A stretch of DNA of 64,000 nucleotides from Carex sylvatica (GCA_964058845.1 CAXKVR010000216.1:1-64000); one strand, 5' to 3'; numbered from the stretch's first letter, positions 33,895 through 47,254 are shown. Numbers and translations: made by a program. Notes: generated by a model from the letters alone, not told the origin.

Positions 33895-36800
33895 TTAAAA
33901 AAGATCTAGATCAGACTTGAGTTTGTTCTGCCTCCACTTGGGCAGCTTGTCAAATTGATCTTTTGTCATTCCAAATTTTTCTTGGAACTCCTCTGGTGAC
34001 AAATAATCCTGCAAACCCAACAAAAATCCAATGAGAGATCACTTGAAAATCAGAGTTTAGACATATTTTTATTCTAACTTACTAATATGTCCATAATTCC
34101 CATCTTATTTTCTTCAGGTGCTATTTAAACTATTTAAATATTGAAAAATATATCATAAGTGCGGTTATTTTGTCATTACATTTTTTTCGATCCCTTACTG
34201 GTGGATACATTGACAGTTCTAGAAATTACAAAACAGCAGGGGTCATTTCTCAATTTTGCCAGAAATAAAGGATTCTATTGCAGATTATCCTGAATCCAAA
34301 GAGATTTGTTTTTTTTTTCCAAAACAGAAAAGATTTCTGAGAAGAAGCATACCTCACGGCGGGTCACATCAATACCCGCTACAGGTGTCTTACTATTCAC
34401 CTTCAGAATCTCATAAGGATATACCACAGCGTCTATCTTTTGCAATTCCGTTGCCTGGCTCTGGAACAGTCGCCTCGTGACCGCATCCTTCTCGTCCATC
34501 TGTAATATACAACATTTCTTATTATTTTATTGAGGAGTGATTTTGATTGCTCAGGTAGAACTGCCCATCACCACCTGCCAGTCTATTTTTCTCTAAATAG
34601 TAATAAAACCTTTTTCTGGCCTATCTTTTCTTATGGAACAAGTTACTATGGATTTTTTTATATTCAGTAACCTTTTCTTGATCTGTTGATAATTTGTTAG
34701 ATATTTTTGCAGGCTTTACTAGCCTTTAATTCTAATATTTTTTATATAGATGTTCTCTTTAGAAAAGCATTTTTGTACAGTAATTAAGCCTATATGAAAT
34801 ACAGAATTTTTGTAAAAAATCCATATGAAACACAGAATTTTTGACCCCACATTGCTATGTCTTGAAATGACCTACTTACACTTGCATCATTCCTACAGTA
34901 ACTTTGTTAAGGGTGTTGATGGGGTATTGTATGAGTCAGGTGGAGGTGTTTCGTATCCACATCCCCGTCTAACACGAGGAGGGATCCAATTACACCATTT
35001 TATGGTGACACATCTTGACACCATATTTTTATAAGTTATTTTTGTGATTTTAAAATCCAAATAGATGATCCGAACCGTTCAACATGATCTCCATATTAAA
35101 ATGTTTATATTTTTTGGAAATTTTTAGTATTTATTAAGACGTGTACAAAATTGTTATTTTCAGGTAATTTTGGACCATTGAAAAACATCAATTTTATAAA
35201 ATTCTAAATAAATAGTAATAAATTTCCAAAAAATTTAAAATTTGGTCTCCAAGTACATTTTAACATGGACATCACGTTGAACAGTTCAGATCAACTATTT
35301 GAATTTTGAAATCACAAAAATGACTTACAAAAATATGGTGTCAAGATGTGTCACCATAAAATGGTGTAATTAGATTCCTCCTCGTTATATAGTTACATAT
35401 ACCAATAAACATTATCATATGGAAACAATTTGGATCTGACGCCCATCAGACTCAAATTATGGGTTCCCATACCGTCCGATTCGCTTTAAGTTTTGTGTGC
35501 ACCTGCTTTAATATCCGTGCCAATTTAGCTGGCGAAAATCAGGCAGACTGGGAACCCATCAGACTCAAATTTGTGTCCATAGGTGTCGGACCCAAATTGG
35601 TCCCTTATCATATATGATTTCATATTTATCAATTACCTATAGGGTAACTGGGTTTGGAATAGTTCTTGTACACTTATCCGATAAGCTAACGAAAATAATT
35701 CTTACCACACCCTTACCCGATAAGCTAACAAAAGATAATTCTTGCCATACCTGACTTACACAATATGATAAAGGTAGGATAAATGGGTAAAAGGATTTCA
35801 TTGACACCCTATACTTTGTACTGTAACAGTTGAATCCAATATTGGTATTTCAGCAGCTGCATTGTCAAGTTGGTATCAAGCCTAATTTCATACCAAAATC
35901 TTTTTCTTTCAACTTCTCCCTCATGCACTATCTTTTGGTGGTTTTAGGTTTCATTAAGTCGATTATGTGGAAAACCTAAAATCACCAAGAAAATGTGTGA
36001 AATTAGAAAAAAAATTGGAATTAGACTTGTACCAACTTGACAATGCAGCCGCAGGAGAACCAATACTGGCCCTGACTGTTACAGTTAATCAGTACAAGGC
36101 AAGTACTCCTAAATAAGGTTATCTAGCAAATTCGAAGGCCTTAATTGCAGTTAAAGAGAGACAACCTCTGTTTTAGGTGAAGATCCTTTTACAAGGGCCA
36201 GCTTTCTCTCAAATGAATTACCGTACATCTGCAGATTTAGTTCAATCCCAAAGAAAAAGATAACAAAAGGCAACTGAGATAAGTTGTGTCACAGTGATCA
36301 TATAACAAATTTATAATATAAGTTGTAACATAATCTTGGACATTAGTTGCATCAATGGCCTCGTTGTTTTAGTAATATTGTAAAATTGTTGCACTATAAG
36401 GACAGTTTCTAGAAAAACACCAAAAAAGGAAGAAAAAAAAAGAGTAAATGAATTGGAAACAAAAGCATTATATAAGTGGTTACATTTGTTTTAGAGGGAT
36501 CCCAGTCAAAGAAGCAAGTGAAGAATGGGGGCTCGCTACCTTCACCAATTACATAGATCGGCGTACCGATTGACTGTTGATGTATAATCTCTGCCTCAAG
36601 ATATTTCTAAAAATCATTACATATAGATGTTATGTTAGGAATAATTTTGGATGTGCATCCGCAAACATTAAATATGATGTGTCCTAGAAGCTAAGAAATG
36701 TCAATTTCCTACTTCTAAACATGGAAATACCAAAAAACCCTCCTCTCCTAATTTCCTTCTACTTAAATGGAAGAAAAAGCAAAACTGCCCATCTCTTCTT

Positions 36801-39800
36801 CATGTAGATAAACAGTCACAAAGGAGAGGAGGGTTAAACTTTAAACACCTTTGGAAGTAAATGGGAAACTGAGGAATCATTCAGCAGAGACTTGGATAAT
36901 AATTTATCATTTTGCAGGATGAATGCATGAAGTCTTTTGACATTTTACGAAGTATCAGGTCAAATCTCGGAAAATTACCTTGCCTAGAAGAAGCGCTTGA
37001 TCCTTTGATTTGAAGTTGGAAAGCAATCCAATCCAAACAAATATTTCATTATGAGAATCTAGTATGAGGGCGTCTTCTGTAGTTAAATCATCTTGTGTGA
37101 AGTTGTAAATCTCCTTTCCCTGATAAAGAGGTTCATATGGCTAATTAGCATCTATTTTCCAGCAAAACACCTTGGGAGATTTGCAAACAACACTCAGAAA
37201 TTGTAATTGCAAATGATAACCAAACATTTTGTCCTATACTTTGTAGTAGCTAAGTAGCATACAATTTTTTTATTTCTATTTAACTAAGACACCTAAACCA
37301 TTTTTGTTGATATTTAAATAGCACTGAACCATCAGATTGTGTGGATCAAGATTTGATTGAGGATTTGACAATTTGGATCCAAACTCCAGTGAGTGTTTAT
37401 ACTGTCTAGGCTAAATTGTACTAAAACTAAGCAGATTTAGATGTTAATTTACATAAACTAACGTGATATTCCTTTTGAGCTATAAAAAGTGGACGGGTTT
37501 ATGGACCATTAAAGACAAAAGTACCTTAGAAATGATCGTACCTTGTAACTATCTGGTAAAGAGAGCAACCAAAACCATCCGTTAGAGCATGGTCTACGAA
37601 ACAGAAAAACCAACGCATTACTTGTTGAAATGATATTTAGGTTAAACTATTATGCATGGTACCTTCTTCAAGGCTTCCAGTGAATAGTCTTGGATCTTCT
37701 GTTGCAAGTCTGGTGTGCCTTTCTTTAGGGTACTCTGATTTTTTTCCTAATATTCGCCAGAAATCATCAAGTTCTGAATCTTCTCTCACTAAAATAGACT
37801 GCTTCAAAGGCTGTCCAAAAGAAAATAGATTAAAACATTGGAGTCTTCTATATTTGGGTAGATTTTTATTTTTTAATTTTAACTCGTGTTCTATATAAAA
37901 CATAAAAGGAAGATCTTTTCAGGTGTATACATCATGAAATTGGTTCCATTTTTATTTTCCAGTTCTAACAAAGACTGCAATAATTAGCAAAACCCTAGAT
38001 GAAGCTAAACACATCAAGGCATACTAAACAGAAAAACTCTGGAACACAATATTGGAAAAGATTATGTTACATCAAATAGTACACATCATCAGCACAGATG
38101 AATATTTGACAGAAAAAAGGTAATTAGGACAATTACTGAAACAATAGTACCTCTGCTTTTGGAAAAATACTGCAGTGTAAGTCAAATCTTAGGAGTACTT
38201 AAATTATGCAAGGACTCTCTGCAAAGAAAAAGTAGGATCCTAAGGATACAAGTGGGTTAAATAACACATACACTGAGCCTATCAAGCATTTGATAAAGGA
38301 GATCCTCATCATGGGGTGTAGAATAGCCTCCAATCCATGTGTAGAAAAAATCTCCCTCTTGTAGTATGTAACAGTAAGATGAATTTAGTGAACTCGGCAC
38401 CTGTGCATTAAATGAATAGGAGTGAAATAAGTATTGAAGCCCTCGTTTAGTTCTATATTACATAGATAGACCTTTTGACTTGTGTAATTGCACCTGGCAT
38501 ACCACCATATATGCCATTAATACCCATCTTTTAACTATGGATGGAATTTTTACTCTATTTCAATCAAGTTGCTTCAATACTAATTGTCAGTCTGAACCAA
38601 ATATTTTAATTTCTCGGCGGCTGATCTGAGTTCATGTTGGCCTAAAAGGAAAAGAAATGAATTAGGGACAAAATTACCAACATGCCCTTTCCCATAAGGT
38701 CGGATATTTAAGTTACTTGCAAATTGTGATAGATGTTTGATGTTATCAGCAAATAGACCAAGAAATGTATTTTGAAAAAAAAAAATAACATAATTATAAG
38801 GTACTTCATGTAATCTAAATCTACAATTCAAATAAAAAAATAACAGAAAATGAAGATTCTAATACAAAATTTTTGACCTGACTGTAATACTTACAAGGTC
38901 AACCTCAATTGCTTGCACACTCTCATAACCTAATCCTTGAATCCTAAATAAAGATGCATTTTGCTTTTCTTTGTCAGTCGAGTTTTTGTACACTGTGCTT
39001 CTCCCCCCCTACATATCAATGCAAACACTGAGCTAAGCTAACGACACTACAGAGTACGGACAATTGCAATATTTTATGGATAATACAAAAACAAATGTAG
39101 GATTTAAACAAACCTTAAGTACAATCAATGACTTCAAGATTGAGAAAAACAAATCCGGTTCTTCACTTTCATGCACTTGAGCCTGCATTTCAGATCTAGA
39201 ACATAAAATTTTGATTCAAAAAAGTACTGTACTGGATATTTTGGACTATATCCAGATCAATGTCTTTCCTGCTACACTATAACAATAAATTTTTGTTTCT
39301 TGTCTTGAGTTGATGGCCCTAATATGCTGTACTGCTACAAAGTAAGAAGCCTAGTACAGATTTAGAAAAGGAAAAACAGTAGAGAAGATAGTAATATATA
39401 CCATAACGGCACGGCCTTTGACTGAGTCAACCATATCCGTTGCGATAGAAACAACATCTGTTCTGTCTTCCTACAACAAAAAAAGAGAGAATCTTAAAGG
39501 CCAAAATGCATCAACAGCACCTTATGCAATCTTATTTTTCATTTTCAAATTTACAAGCAAAAATCGTACATTGCTAAATGATTCTAGCAAAGTCTCAAAC
39601 ACAACAATATTGATATTAGCAAATGATAACAATTGTTTCTGTGATGGAAAAGATACATTAGTTAATTGTGGGCAACTTACCTTTAATGATTCTTCAGTAC
39701 ATAAGCTTTAGATTAAACTCCAACATTGTATAAGTTGTTTATGAAGTATTTAATTGAGTGGTACAGAAAATTTGGAGCATTTTCTAATATTTTGCATCTA

Positions 39801-42800
39801 ATCAGTTCCTATGTGCAATTATCATTTTGCAAATACATAGGGGATACAGGATGTCAACTGTAAATGTGAGACGTATTAGTTATCATTTGCACCATATCTT
39901 GGGTACTATTTGGGAATGCTGCCCCCAAAAAATTTTCATTTCTCATTTACAAAGATCCTGCATGTGTAGATAATTTCCTTCAAACATTTAGATTTTAGTT
40001 TTGTTGGTAGTTATATTGTACCTTTGTGCTTTCCTTGCCTAACCATGTATAGAATAAATGATACTCCTTTGAATTGTGTGTATAATTATATTCTACAATA
40101 TAGCAGTCTGCAGTGCACAGCTTATCCTTTTCTTCTGTCGGAAGCAACCATTTTTTATGAAGATCAACCAGCCAAACCTGACCAAAAGACATGAGCTTAA
40201 AAATGAAGCATTAAAATATAAGGAAACTTTTCTTGTGTTCCTCCAATCTGAGAAGTGTCCCGTATGTCCCTCTTTATAGCAAAAAAACTAAACCAGATAT
40301 CCCTGCACAGCATGCAGGGTCAGCTTTGGGTCGGCCAGGGTTTTCCCAAAAATGAGGCCCGTCCCCGCTTACTCCATAAAATGGACAAAAGGCACATGTA
40401 ACTCCAGTAGGCTATATGTACTTTTCTGTCAATTATACATGCCATTTACAGTTTTTGTGTCATATTATCAAACATACTAAATTGGGATGGGTTGGGCCCT
40501 TTTAGAATGCGCCATAGGTTCAGCCTGACCTGGCCAAACAGGCATGAGTTTTGAAAATACCAAACCTTAGTACAGTGATTATTCAAAAAATCGAGTTCAT
40601 GAATAGTATTCTATTTGTTCTAGAAACTTCGGGACATTTTTGAATTAACATACAAGGTTAATTGAAAATTTAACAGAATGTTAAATACAGAAATTAACCT
40701 TAAGGTCCCCACTACAATCGATGGGTGGCTCAGAGTGGTCATCTCGGAGTTCCTTAACGTCATAACCCTTTTGCTTAAATATTGCTGAAACCATAATACA
40801 ACCAAGAAAATTATCTTATATTAAAAAAAAGGAAAAGAAGATTTTACTTCAGAATCAGATGTAGCGAAGTACTGACAAGGTATATTTTTTCATGAGGAAT
40901 TGTACTATTTGAACAAAGCAAAGTGTTCATTGGAACTTCTAAGAAAACAAATTACGTACCAGCTACTTTCTCTTTTCCTTCAACATATAACGTTGGAGAT
41001 GCATTCTGGGGCCAATTATTGAAATAAGACTTAAAATCAGCAGTTTCGTTTCCTTCATTTAGAAAAGTTGTACGGGTTCTTGTTGATCTCCCTTCTGAAT
41101 GCACATAAGCCTGCAAAGAAAGCAATAAATTTTTCAATTTTTACAAGCACGAATTAAGAGTGCCATTTGATTACTACAGTTGTTTGTTATTAAAAAAAAT
41201 ATTTTTCTCAATTATTGCCAAACTCCAGACTCACTGATTGTACATCATTTTGACTTGTTGATTTAATCTTTTTATTCTCAAGCATACATCCAATGAGTGT
41301 ACTGTATGCTGCGGTGATTAGGAGTTTTCATAGCCTGAAGACTAATTTTCTAGTTTAGTAGGGTAAATATGTAACAATATATACACTTATATGGTTTGCA
41401 TGCTCTTTTCAACATGACGTACCTTTCCTGTCCAGTGTAATTAGTACCTCATCTTATTTAGCATACTTGTTGATCCAGCGGTGACTTTTGGCAGTTCTAA
41501 TGATATTTAAGTTTTTGAACAATAGCAACATTTAGGAGCATACTTATAACAGTCATACAAAGCGGAAGCCTAAATCTGGGCATACTGGCCAAGATCAAAA
41601 TCATCGGATTATTAAAACTTACTTCTACAGAGGTAATAGAAGCCTTCTTTTCAGAGGATGGAGTAGTCTTCCCCATCCACAGATATAATTTTGAATAACA
41701 GTCCAATAAATAGCATTTGTCTGAACTCAGCATCACTCGATCCAATGTGTCACCCTCAACAGGCAGCAGCTTCCCTTTATTGACCCTAAATGTGGAAAAA
41801 AGGATTCGGAAATATGCCATAATTCTTATAAAATATAGCATTTCTAATTAAATATTCCCTACTTTCTCTTTTCATCTAAACAGTAGTTTCTACAAATGTA
41901 AACAATCCATATCATACCAAGAAAGCTTGACAGACTCAGGCTCAGGCTCTTCTAAAGCTTCGCAAGGCGGGTCCCTTGAAATAGGAGCATGGCCTCCAAA
42001 TAGGCTCCAAAACTCACCAGCATCAGGGTCTCCAACAAATTTCCCATCCTCTGTTAAAATTAAAATGCATAACAACAAGAACTGATAGTTCAAGCACCTT
42101 CAGTGAGGATCACTACATGACAAAAATAAATCTGCAAGCCGAGTTTCAAGGAAGGAATGAAGGTTTAGTTGCAATTTTTCTGATGCTTAATTGAGTCTAA
42201 ACTGGGTAATCTGGTAATGAATTGCAGAATAGAGTGTTTTCTTACCACAGATTAGTTCAGTTATTATACATATGATAATTTGAGGAAGTTGCAAAAGAAA
42301 TGAGCTAATAGAGCAAAAATGATAAAAATAACAGTGAGGATTGGTGAGCACAATATCTTGGCCCTTAAAAAAAAAAATGAATACTAAATGCATCAATAGT
42401 TGCAAGCTAGCAACCTTAGACCTAGTTGGAATATGGTAGGGTTAAACTATAAAGGTTGAGGCTCAGCTCCTTTTAATTAAAGCAAACTTAACAAATGACA
42501 GTTACAAAACTATACCTGATTTTATTAGGTCAGTAGATGAGGCCAATTTAAGATAATTGATGCACAAATGGGTTTTAGTTGAGGCACAATTGCAGAACCA
42601 AAGTTGATTCAAGCCACCTTACATGGCCAGAGATAATTTGGGGTTAATTGCATTTAATTTAAAAATCTACCTGAAGTGTATATGTACCTATAGTGGCAAC
42701 TTGGCAGCGTCCGCCATGTTGGTTCTCTTTTATGTATTGAACAACATCTAGTGCTCTGGCCCGTGATTTTGAGTTTGAATTACATCCACTAAAAAGGAAC

Positions 42801-45113
42801 ATCTTTGACTTTGTATCTATTATAAACACCTCATTGTGATTTAGAGAATGTCTTGAAAATGGCACCTGATTTTAACATAAAATAAACAGCTAAAGTTTTT
42901 AGTAAATTTAAAAGAATGTGAACATACAGGACTGGTTTAACCTTATGTCATGAAGTACTGTAGAATCTGCAATATATCTCTAAGCCCCACAACAATTGGA
43001 ATATATAAGTAACCCTAAGCTCCAAAAGAAGTTTTTTTATAGGTATACAATGATCACATTTCACGTCTATCGAATCAATAAAAAATTATGAAAAAATCAA
43101 CGTGACATGACCGAAATACTAAATAACTCTTAAAATACTGATCACATAAAGCACACCTCTCGAACATGAATGACATGGTCTCCTCTGCAACTAAACATAG
43201 TAATTGGGTATGAGTGGGGCCCACCTCCAATCGTTTGAGTAGATAAGCTTCCTTCAATTGGAATGATACATGGTCTAAAATAAGACAAGAATTTCTCAGA
43301 TTCTGAGCCTTGGACCTCTCGATACTGTACTGTGCATGAACCTAGTGCCATGTCTAGTTCTATGGCCTTCTCTGATGCCAGGGCACAATCCACCTAACAT
43401 GTTTATGAACAGATACTGAGGTCTATTATGCACATTAGCCATTTTATACTACTTTGCAAATGAGGCCCAAAATTTTTGACTTGGCAACATGCAATTAAAT
43501 TTTGGATATTTATTGAGGGAAGTATGTACCATCATAATTAATGTCCAATTTTGTGAAGTTTTACCAAATATTCCAGTTTACTTGAAAGTAACCCTGAGAA
43601 TGTAATATTATATGTTTACCACTAACACTCGACGTTACCTGTGCTGCTTCCAAGTGACACTCAAACAACAGAAACAAGGCAAAGACAAGCAAAAGAAACC
43701 AGAATTGTCTCCTACTTTTTCGGACAAACTAGTTGAATCTCACAGCTGCTGATAGAAGTTTCAATCAAGTTGGTTTCTATTTTGGTTTCAACTTCTAAAT
43801 TTTTTTTTCTATATTTATTTATCTAATGCCTAATAATTGACTAATAATAAATAGAAACTCCCTTTCCCAGACCCCACAATGTGTGGGAGCATTCGGCACT
43901 GGGTAGTGGGTACACCCTTTTTTTTAATAAATATTATTATTATTTATTCATCTGCTGATTAAGAGATTTCTCCCATCCCCAGACCTCTGTGCACCTGAAT
44001 ATTGTGTCTGTGTCCATAGTGTTCCAGAACTTGTACCAGTTCTTTTTCTTGTTCATGCCATCTGGGACAAGTACTGGTACTTGTACAGGTGTGCACAATT
44101 CAAAGCTAAATCTTGCATCCTAAATTCTGTACACAAGCATAGAATACTGGTACCTAATGTTTCTATTTTCTTAGCATCATCCAACTAATTAGAGGTATCA
44201 TTAAAAAGGGAAGTTTAATAAACATGACAAGAATTTGGTGTACAAGAAGTAGATATGAGACCTTCCAATGGAACTAATGATTCTTGAGTTCTTAAACTTC
44301 TTAAAGGTATATATTACTAATGAAAAAAATACTATTCTATAACATGAGGGTTATTCTAAAAATTAACAAGAAAACAACTAAATGTACCTCATTGGCATTC
44401 TCCCCAAGCCAGTAGTGTACAAAGTTCTGCCGGACTCCAGTTTTAAGCACATTGGTCTGTTCTAAATTATAGGAGTTATAAAGCAATGTTATCAAATCTT
44501 TTATTTGAAGGCACAAAAAGTGTGTGTGTGTGTGTGGGGCGGGTGGTGGGGGTAGTGAAGTAAAATGATTGATATTACTTACATGCAAGATTAAGTAAGC
44601 ATTCCCAGAGAAAAACTTCCCATGAGAGGATTTTGGAATTGGTACTAGGCTAAGATTCACGAAGCACCAGATGTCCAACCCCCTGAGCCAAAAAAAGGGG
44701 AAAAAATAAGATGCAGTATTTGAAGAGTAAAGCTAAATCTAATTGAGTGAGCACTGAGCTTGGCCTGATATACGTTTGATTTGGCACTTATAATTCATTT
44801 CATATAATTAAATAAATTTCGCTAACAACAAAATTACGAAAATCAAACTTGGGAGGCTGAAGATTGACACCGTAAGCATGATTATAATTGCAACTAAAGA
44901 CATACAAAATTAAAACTGATGGTGCGAGAAACTGAATAGAAGAAAAGACAAAATCAGTATAGAATTCTATTACGCTAGTCACTTTTGCTTCTGAGAAAGT
45001 GAGATGAACTTAATTACAAGGATCCAAAGAAAAAATATAAATAAGAGAAGACAGGGATCCTACGGCTTATCACCAACTCCCCGAAATGCTTCGTCCAAAC
45101 CCTTCATTGCCAT
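33895..45113 (-). CDS. VLN1: Villin (gelsolin repeats plus headpiece), VLN1-like
   Basis: Twenty-one exons in frame: 45113-45064, 44682-44583, 44456-44388, 43393-43157, 42865-42688, 42050-41918, 41785-41623, 41110-40960, 40784-40699, 40177-40022, 39470-39402, 39182-39114, 39008-38895, 38400-38272, 37810-37663, 37552-37542, 37119-36979, 36606-36484, 36228-36166, 34499-34353, 34008-33895. Product 816 aa. Six gelsolin-like modules carry landmarks GNAYLILH, HYWLGENANE, KFLSYFRPCIIP, LYLWMGKTTP, FYTWLGKE, FYTWIGG and IFVWIG. A villin headpiece occupies about 757-816 (YPYEILKV ... LPKWRQNKLKSDLDLF). Villins bundle, cap or sever actin filaments in the cytoplasm; Arabidopsis VLN1 bundles independently of Ca2+. 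The linker before the headpiece is only about 35 residues, far shorter than I recall for Arabidopsis VLN1, so an exon missed in the 1.7-kb intron 34500-36165 cannot be excluded. The start Met precedes KGLDEAFRGVGDKPGLDIW, in register with family starts. Confidence 0.9.
34975..35384. repeat. Fold-back element, family A, in villin intron 19
   Basis: Ends CGAGGAGGGATCCAATTACA and ATTAGATTCCTCCTCG, then the long arms CATTTTATGGTGACACATCT and AGATGTGTCACCATAAAATG. The interior has the family A words GATCCGAACCGTTCAACATG and TTTGGTCTCCAAGTACATTT. Confidence 0.8.
35421..35604. mobile_element. 184-bp MITE in villin intron 19, perfect 9-bp TSD
   Basis: Ends GGAAACAATTTGG and CCAAATTGGTCCC, flanked by exact TTATCATAT at 35412-35420 and 35605-35613. 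The word CCCATCAGACTCAAATT occurs twice inside. TSD length suggests a Mutator-like origin. Confidence 0.8.
35813..36098. repeat. Fold-back element in villin intron 19
   Basis: The arms TTTGTACTGTAACAGTTG, CCAATATTGGTATTTCAG and GCTGCATTGTCAAGTTGGTA are matched inverted by ACCAACTTGACAATGCAGCC and ACCAATACTGGC, then TGTTACAGTTAATCAGTACA. A second inner pair, GGTTTTAGGTTT / AAACCTAAAATCACC, lies at the loop. Confidence 0.75.
37542..37552 (-). other. 11-nt micro-exon of villin
   Basis: On the minus strand ATAGTTACAAG is preceded by CTCTTTACCAG and followed by GTACGATC. The upstream exon ends one base into a codon (GAAGAAG|gt). Adding 11 nt gives GAT AGT TAC AAG (DSYK), restores phase 0, and joins LFTGSLEE to GKEIYNFTQDDL with the spacing of plant villins. 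Skipping it would shift the frame. Confidence 0.8.
44520..44536. repeat. (GT)n microsatellite in villin intron 2
   Basis: Eight GT units followed by a G-rich stretch GGGGCGGGTGGTGGGGG. Confidence 0.9.
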
Positions 45114-45958
45114 TCTTCCAGAATCAACAAGAAAAATTATATTTGTAATCGGGAAGACGAACTTTTCAAGAGAAGGTAAAGGTAAAAGGAACGAAAGGAA
45201 GCATTTTAATAGTAGCTGTCGGAAATTATAATCGGAAGACGCCAAGCAGAGCAAATTGTTAATCGTAGACGCAAAAACAAAAGCAAAAGCAAAGGTCGTA
45301 CCTGTCCAATCAAGAAGAGGTGATAAACGGCTCCAGTAATTAAATTAATAATATAATTCCTAGCTGGCTGCTAGTGAGTAGTAAATGAAATTATTCCCAA
45401 CTGTGTTTTTCCAGTTGTTTCCTTGAATGAGAAATGGAGCAATCCATTCTACTGACTGACGACTTTTAAGTTTATATTTTTCATAAAATCGAGAGAAAAC
45501 AAATTTTAATAATAAAAAAATGTCCTGAGAAGAATCAAAAGTTTTGAGATTCAAATGAGTTCAATGATGATGATTTATTGAAGACAGTTTTGGAATTATA
45601 TTTCGATGGTATTCGGAGCTATCTATTTGTTTAAAAGAATTCATTTTCGATAAACTTTTAACTGTCTTTGGTTATCACTCAATTTACCGTTGATGCTATC
45701 GATAATATTCTCGGTTAAAAGTTATGTTTTCATAACATTCAGAAAAAAAAAGAACTAACAAGGCAGAGAGGAAGAGGAAAATACAAATCTTATTTATCAA
45801 AGTTTCTTTCGACGCGATTGCGAAATCAGTAAAATGTTTTTGTTTTTTTGGAGCTATCCTGTGACAATCCTCCATTTATCCCTCGGTCATTAACTATTTC
45901 AATAACTATTAACTACTTAGAGAACCATCTAATATTTGAAAAAATTTACACATAACGC
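45114..45958. other. Villin leader and promoter region
   Basis: The 5' UTR and promoter of the minus-strand villin gene are expected here. The first about 150 bp are purine-rich in plus sense (pyrimidine-rich in the transcript). No other gene seen. Confidence 0.45.
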
Positions 45959-47153
45959 GCAAGTATTCATCTATAACACATTAAACATTCATATATAACA
46001 TATCAAGTATTCATCCCTAGTATATCAAGTATTTAAAAAAAAAAAAAAAAAAACTTGGCACGATTTTAGATGTGAGTTTTTTTTTCTCCGTTCAATCTAA
46101 TCAATATTTTTGACGATCGGTGAGGAATTTTGCAAATTTAAAACCACGAATGTTTTTTACATAATTTTATCTTTCAAATGAGATCCATTATGACATAATT
46201 TTGAGTTATCTGTTGCACAAGTATTCATTCCCTATCGAGAAAGTATTCATCATCATCGTGCAACTGCAAATATAAAAACTGGACACATCACTTATCCATC
46301 TTTTACACATTTTTAGAGGTGGAATTTTTTTTCTCCATTCAATCTAATCAATATTTTCTGACAATCGGTGAGAAATTTTACATGTTTTTAGAGGTGTTTT
46401 TTTTTCTCTGTTCAATATAATCAATATTTCTGACGATCGGTGAGAAATTTTATAAATCTAAAACCACGAATGTTTTCTATATAATTTTATATTTCAAATG
46501 AGATCCATGATGACATACTTTTGAGTTGTCTGTTGCATAAGTATTCATCCCTTATCGAGAAAGTATTCATCATCGTCGTGTAAGTGCAAATATAAAAACT
46601 GAACACATCACTCATCCATCTTTTACACGTTTTTAGAGGTGGGTTTTTTTTTCTCCGTTCAATCTAACAAATATTTCTGATAATCTGTGAAGAATTTTGC
46701 AAATCTAAAACCACGAACGTTTTCTACACAATTTTATCTTTCAAATGAGATCCATGTTGATATACTTTTGAGTTGTCCGTTGCACAAGTATTAATATCTT
46801 GTCACGTAAGTATTCATAACTAAGATATGAAGTATTCATCATACACGTTGAAGTATTCACATCTAAGACATCAAGTATTCATACATATAACTCTATTTTT
46901 TTTTTCAAATTTATTTTTATGTCATTTACTTAGTACGCAGTGGCCTAATTCACCATTAATAAAACTTTGTTCTTTGCAAAACTCGCTACTTCATGAGGAA
47001 GAAAAACATAGACATAAAATGGATTAATTGTATCCACATATACAAAATTATTTTGATATAGTCGACAGTGATAGATCTGACCCGGTAGAGACGTGTTCTA
47101 GTATTCATTCATACACGTTGAAGTATTCATTTATACACATTGAAGTATTCATC
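45959..47153 (+). repeat. Array of dispersed AAGTATTCAT decamers
   Basis: About fifteen exact or one-mismatch copies of AAGTATTCAT occur. Examples lie near 45960, 46008, 46221, 46242, 46540, 46561, 46808, 46830, 46851, 46874, 47121 and 47142. They are often separated by about 20 bp and followed by a short variable tail such as ATACACGTTG or CATCATCGTCG. The array contains, and extends beyond, the longer tandem units at 46061-46800. Confidence 0.8.
46061..46800 (+). repeat. Tandem repeat, three units of about 170-250 bp plus a partial
   Basis: Units start near 46061, 46385 and 46631, with a truncated unit at 46311-46383. Each has TTTTCTCCGTTCAATCTAA, CAATATTTCTGACGATCGG, AAACCACGAATGTTTTCTA and TCAAATGAGATCCATGATGA. 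The first two also carry CACATCACTCATCCATCTTT. Non-coding. Confidence 0.82.
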
Positions 47154-47254
47154 CTCAATAGAGGCGTCCTTGATTGGAATGGAGTGATGGGTGATCTCTG
47201 GCAGAACGTTCACTGGAGCGAGAGCAACAGGTATAGACAAAAAAAACCGAGGCG

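Noticed and set aside
37542..37594. Longer exon using the acceptor at 37594 instead of the 11-nt micro-exon
   Set aside because: It would add about 52 nt, break the phase with the next exon and give residues unlike any villin. The 11-nt exon alone fits.
45959..47153. CRISPR-like spacing of AAGTATTCAT copies
   Set aside because: The genome is eukaryotic, the unit is only 10 bp, the spacers are themselves repeated and no cas genes exist.
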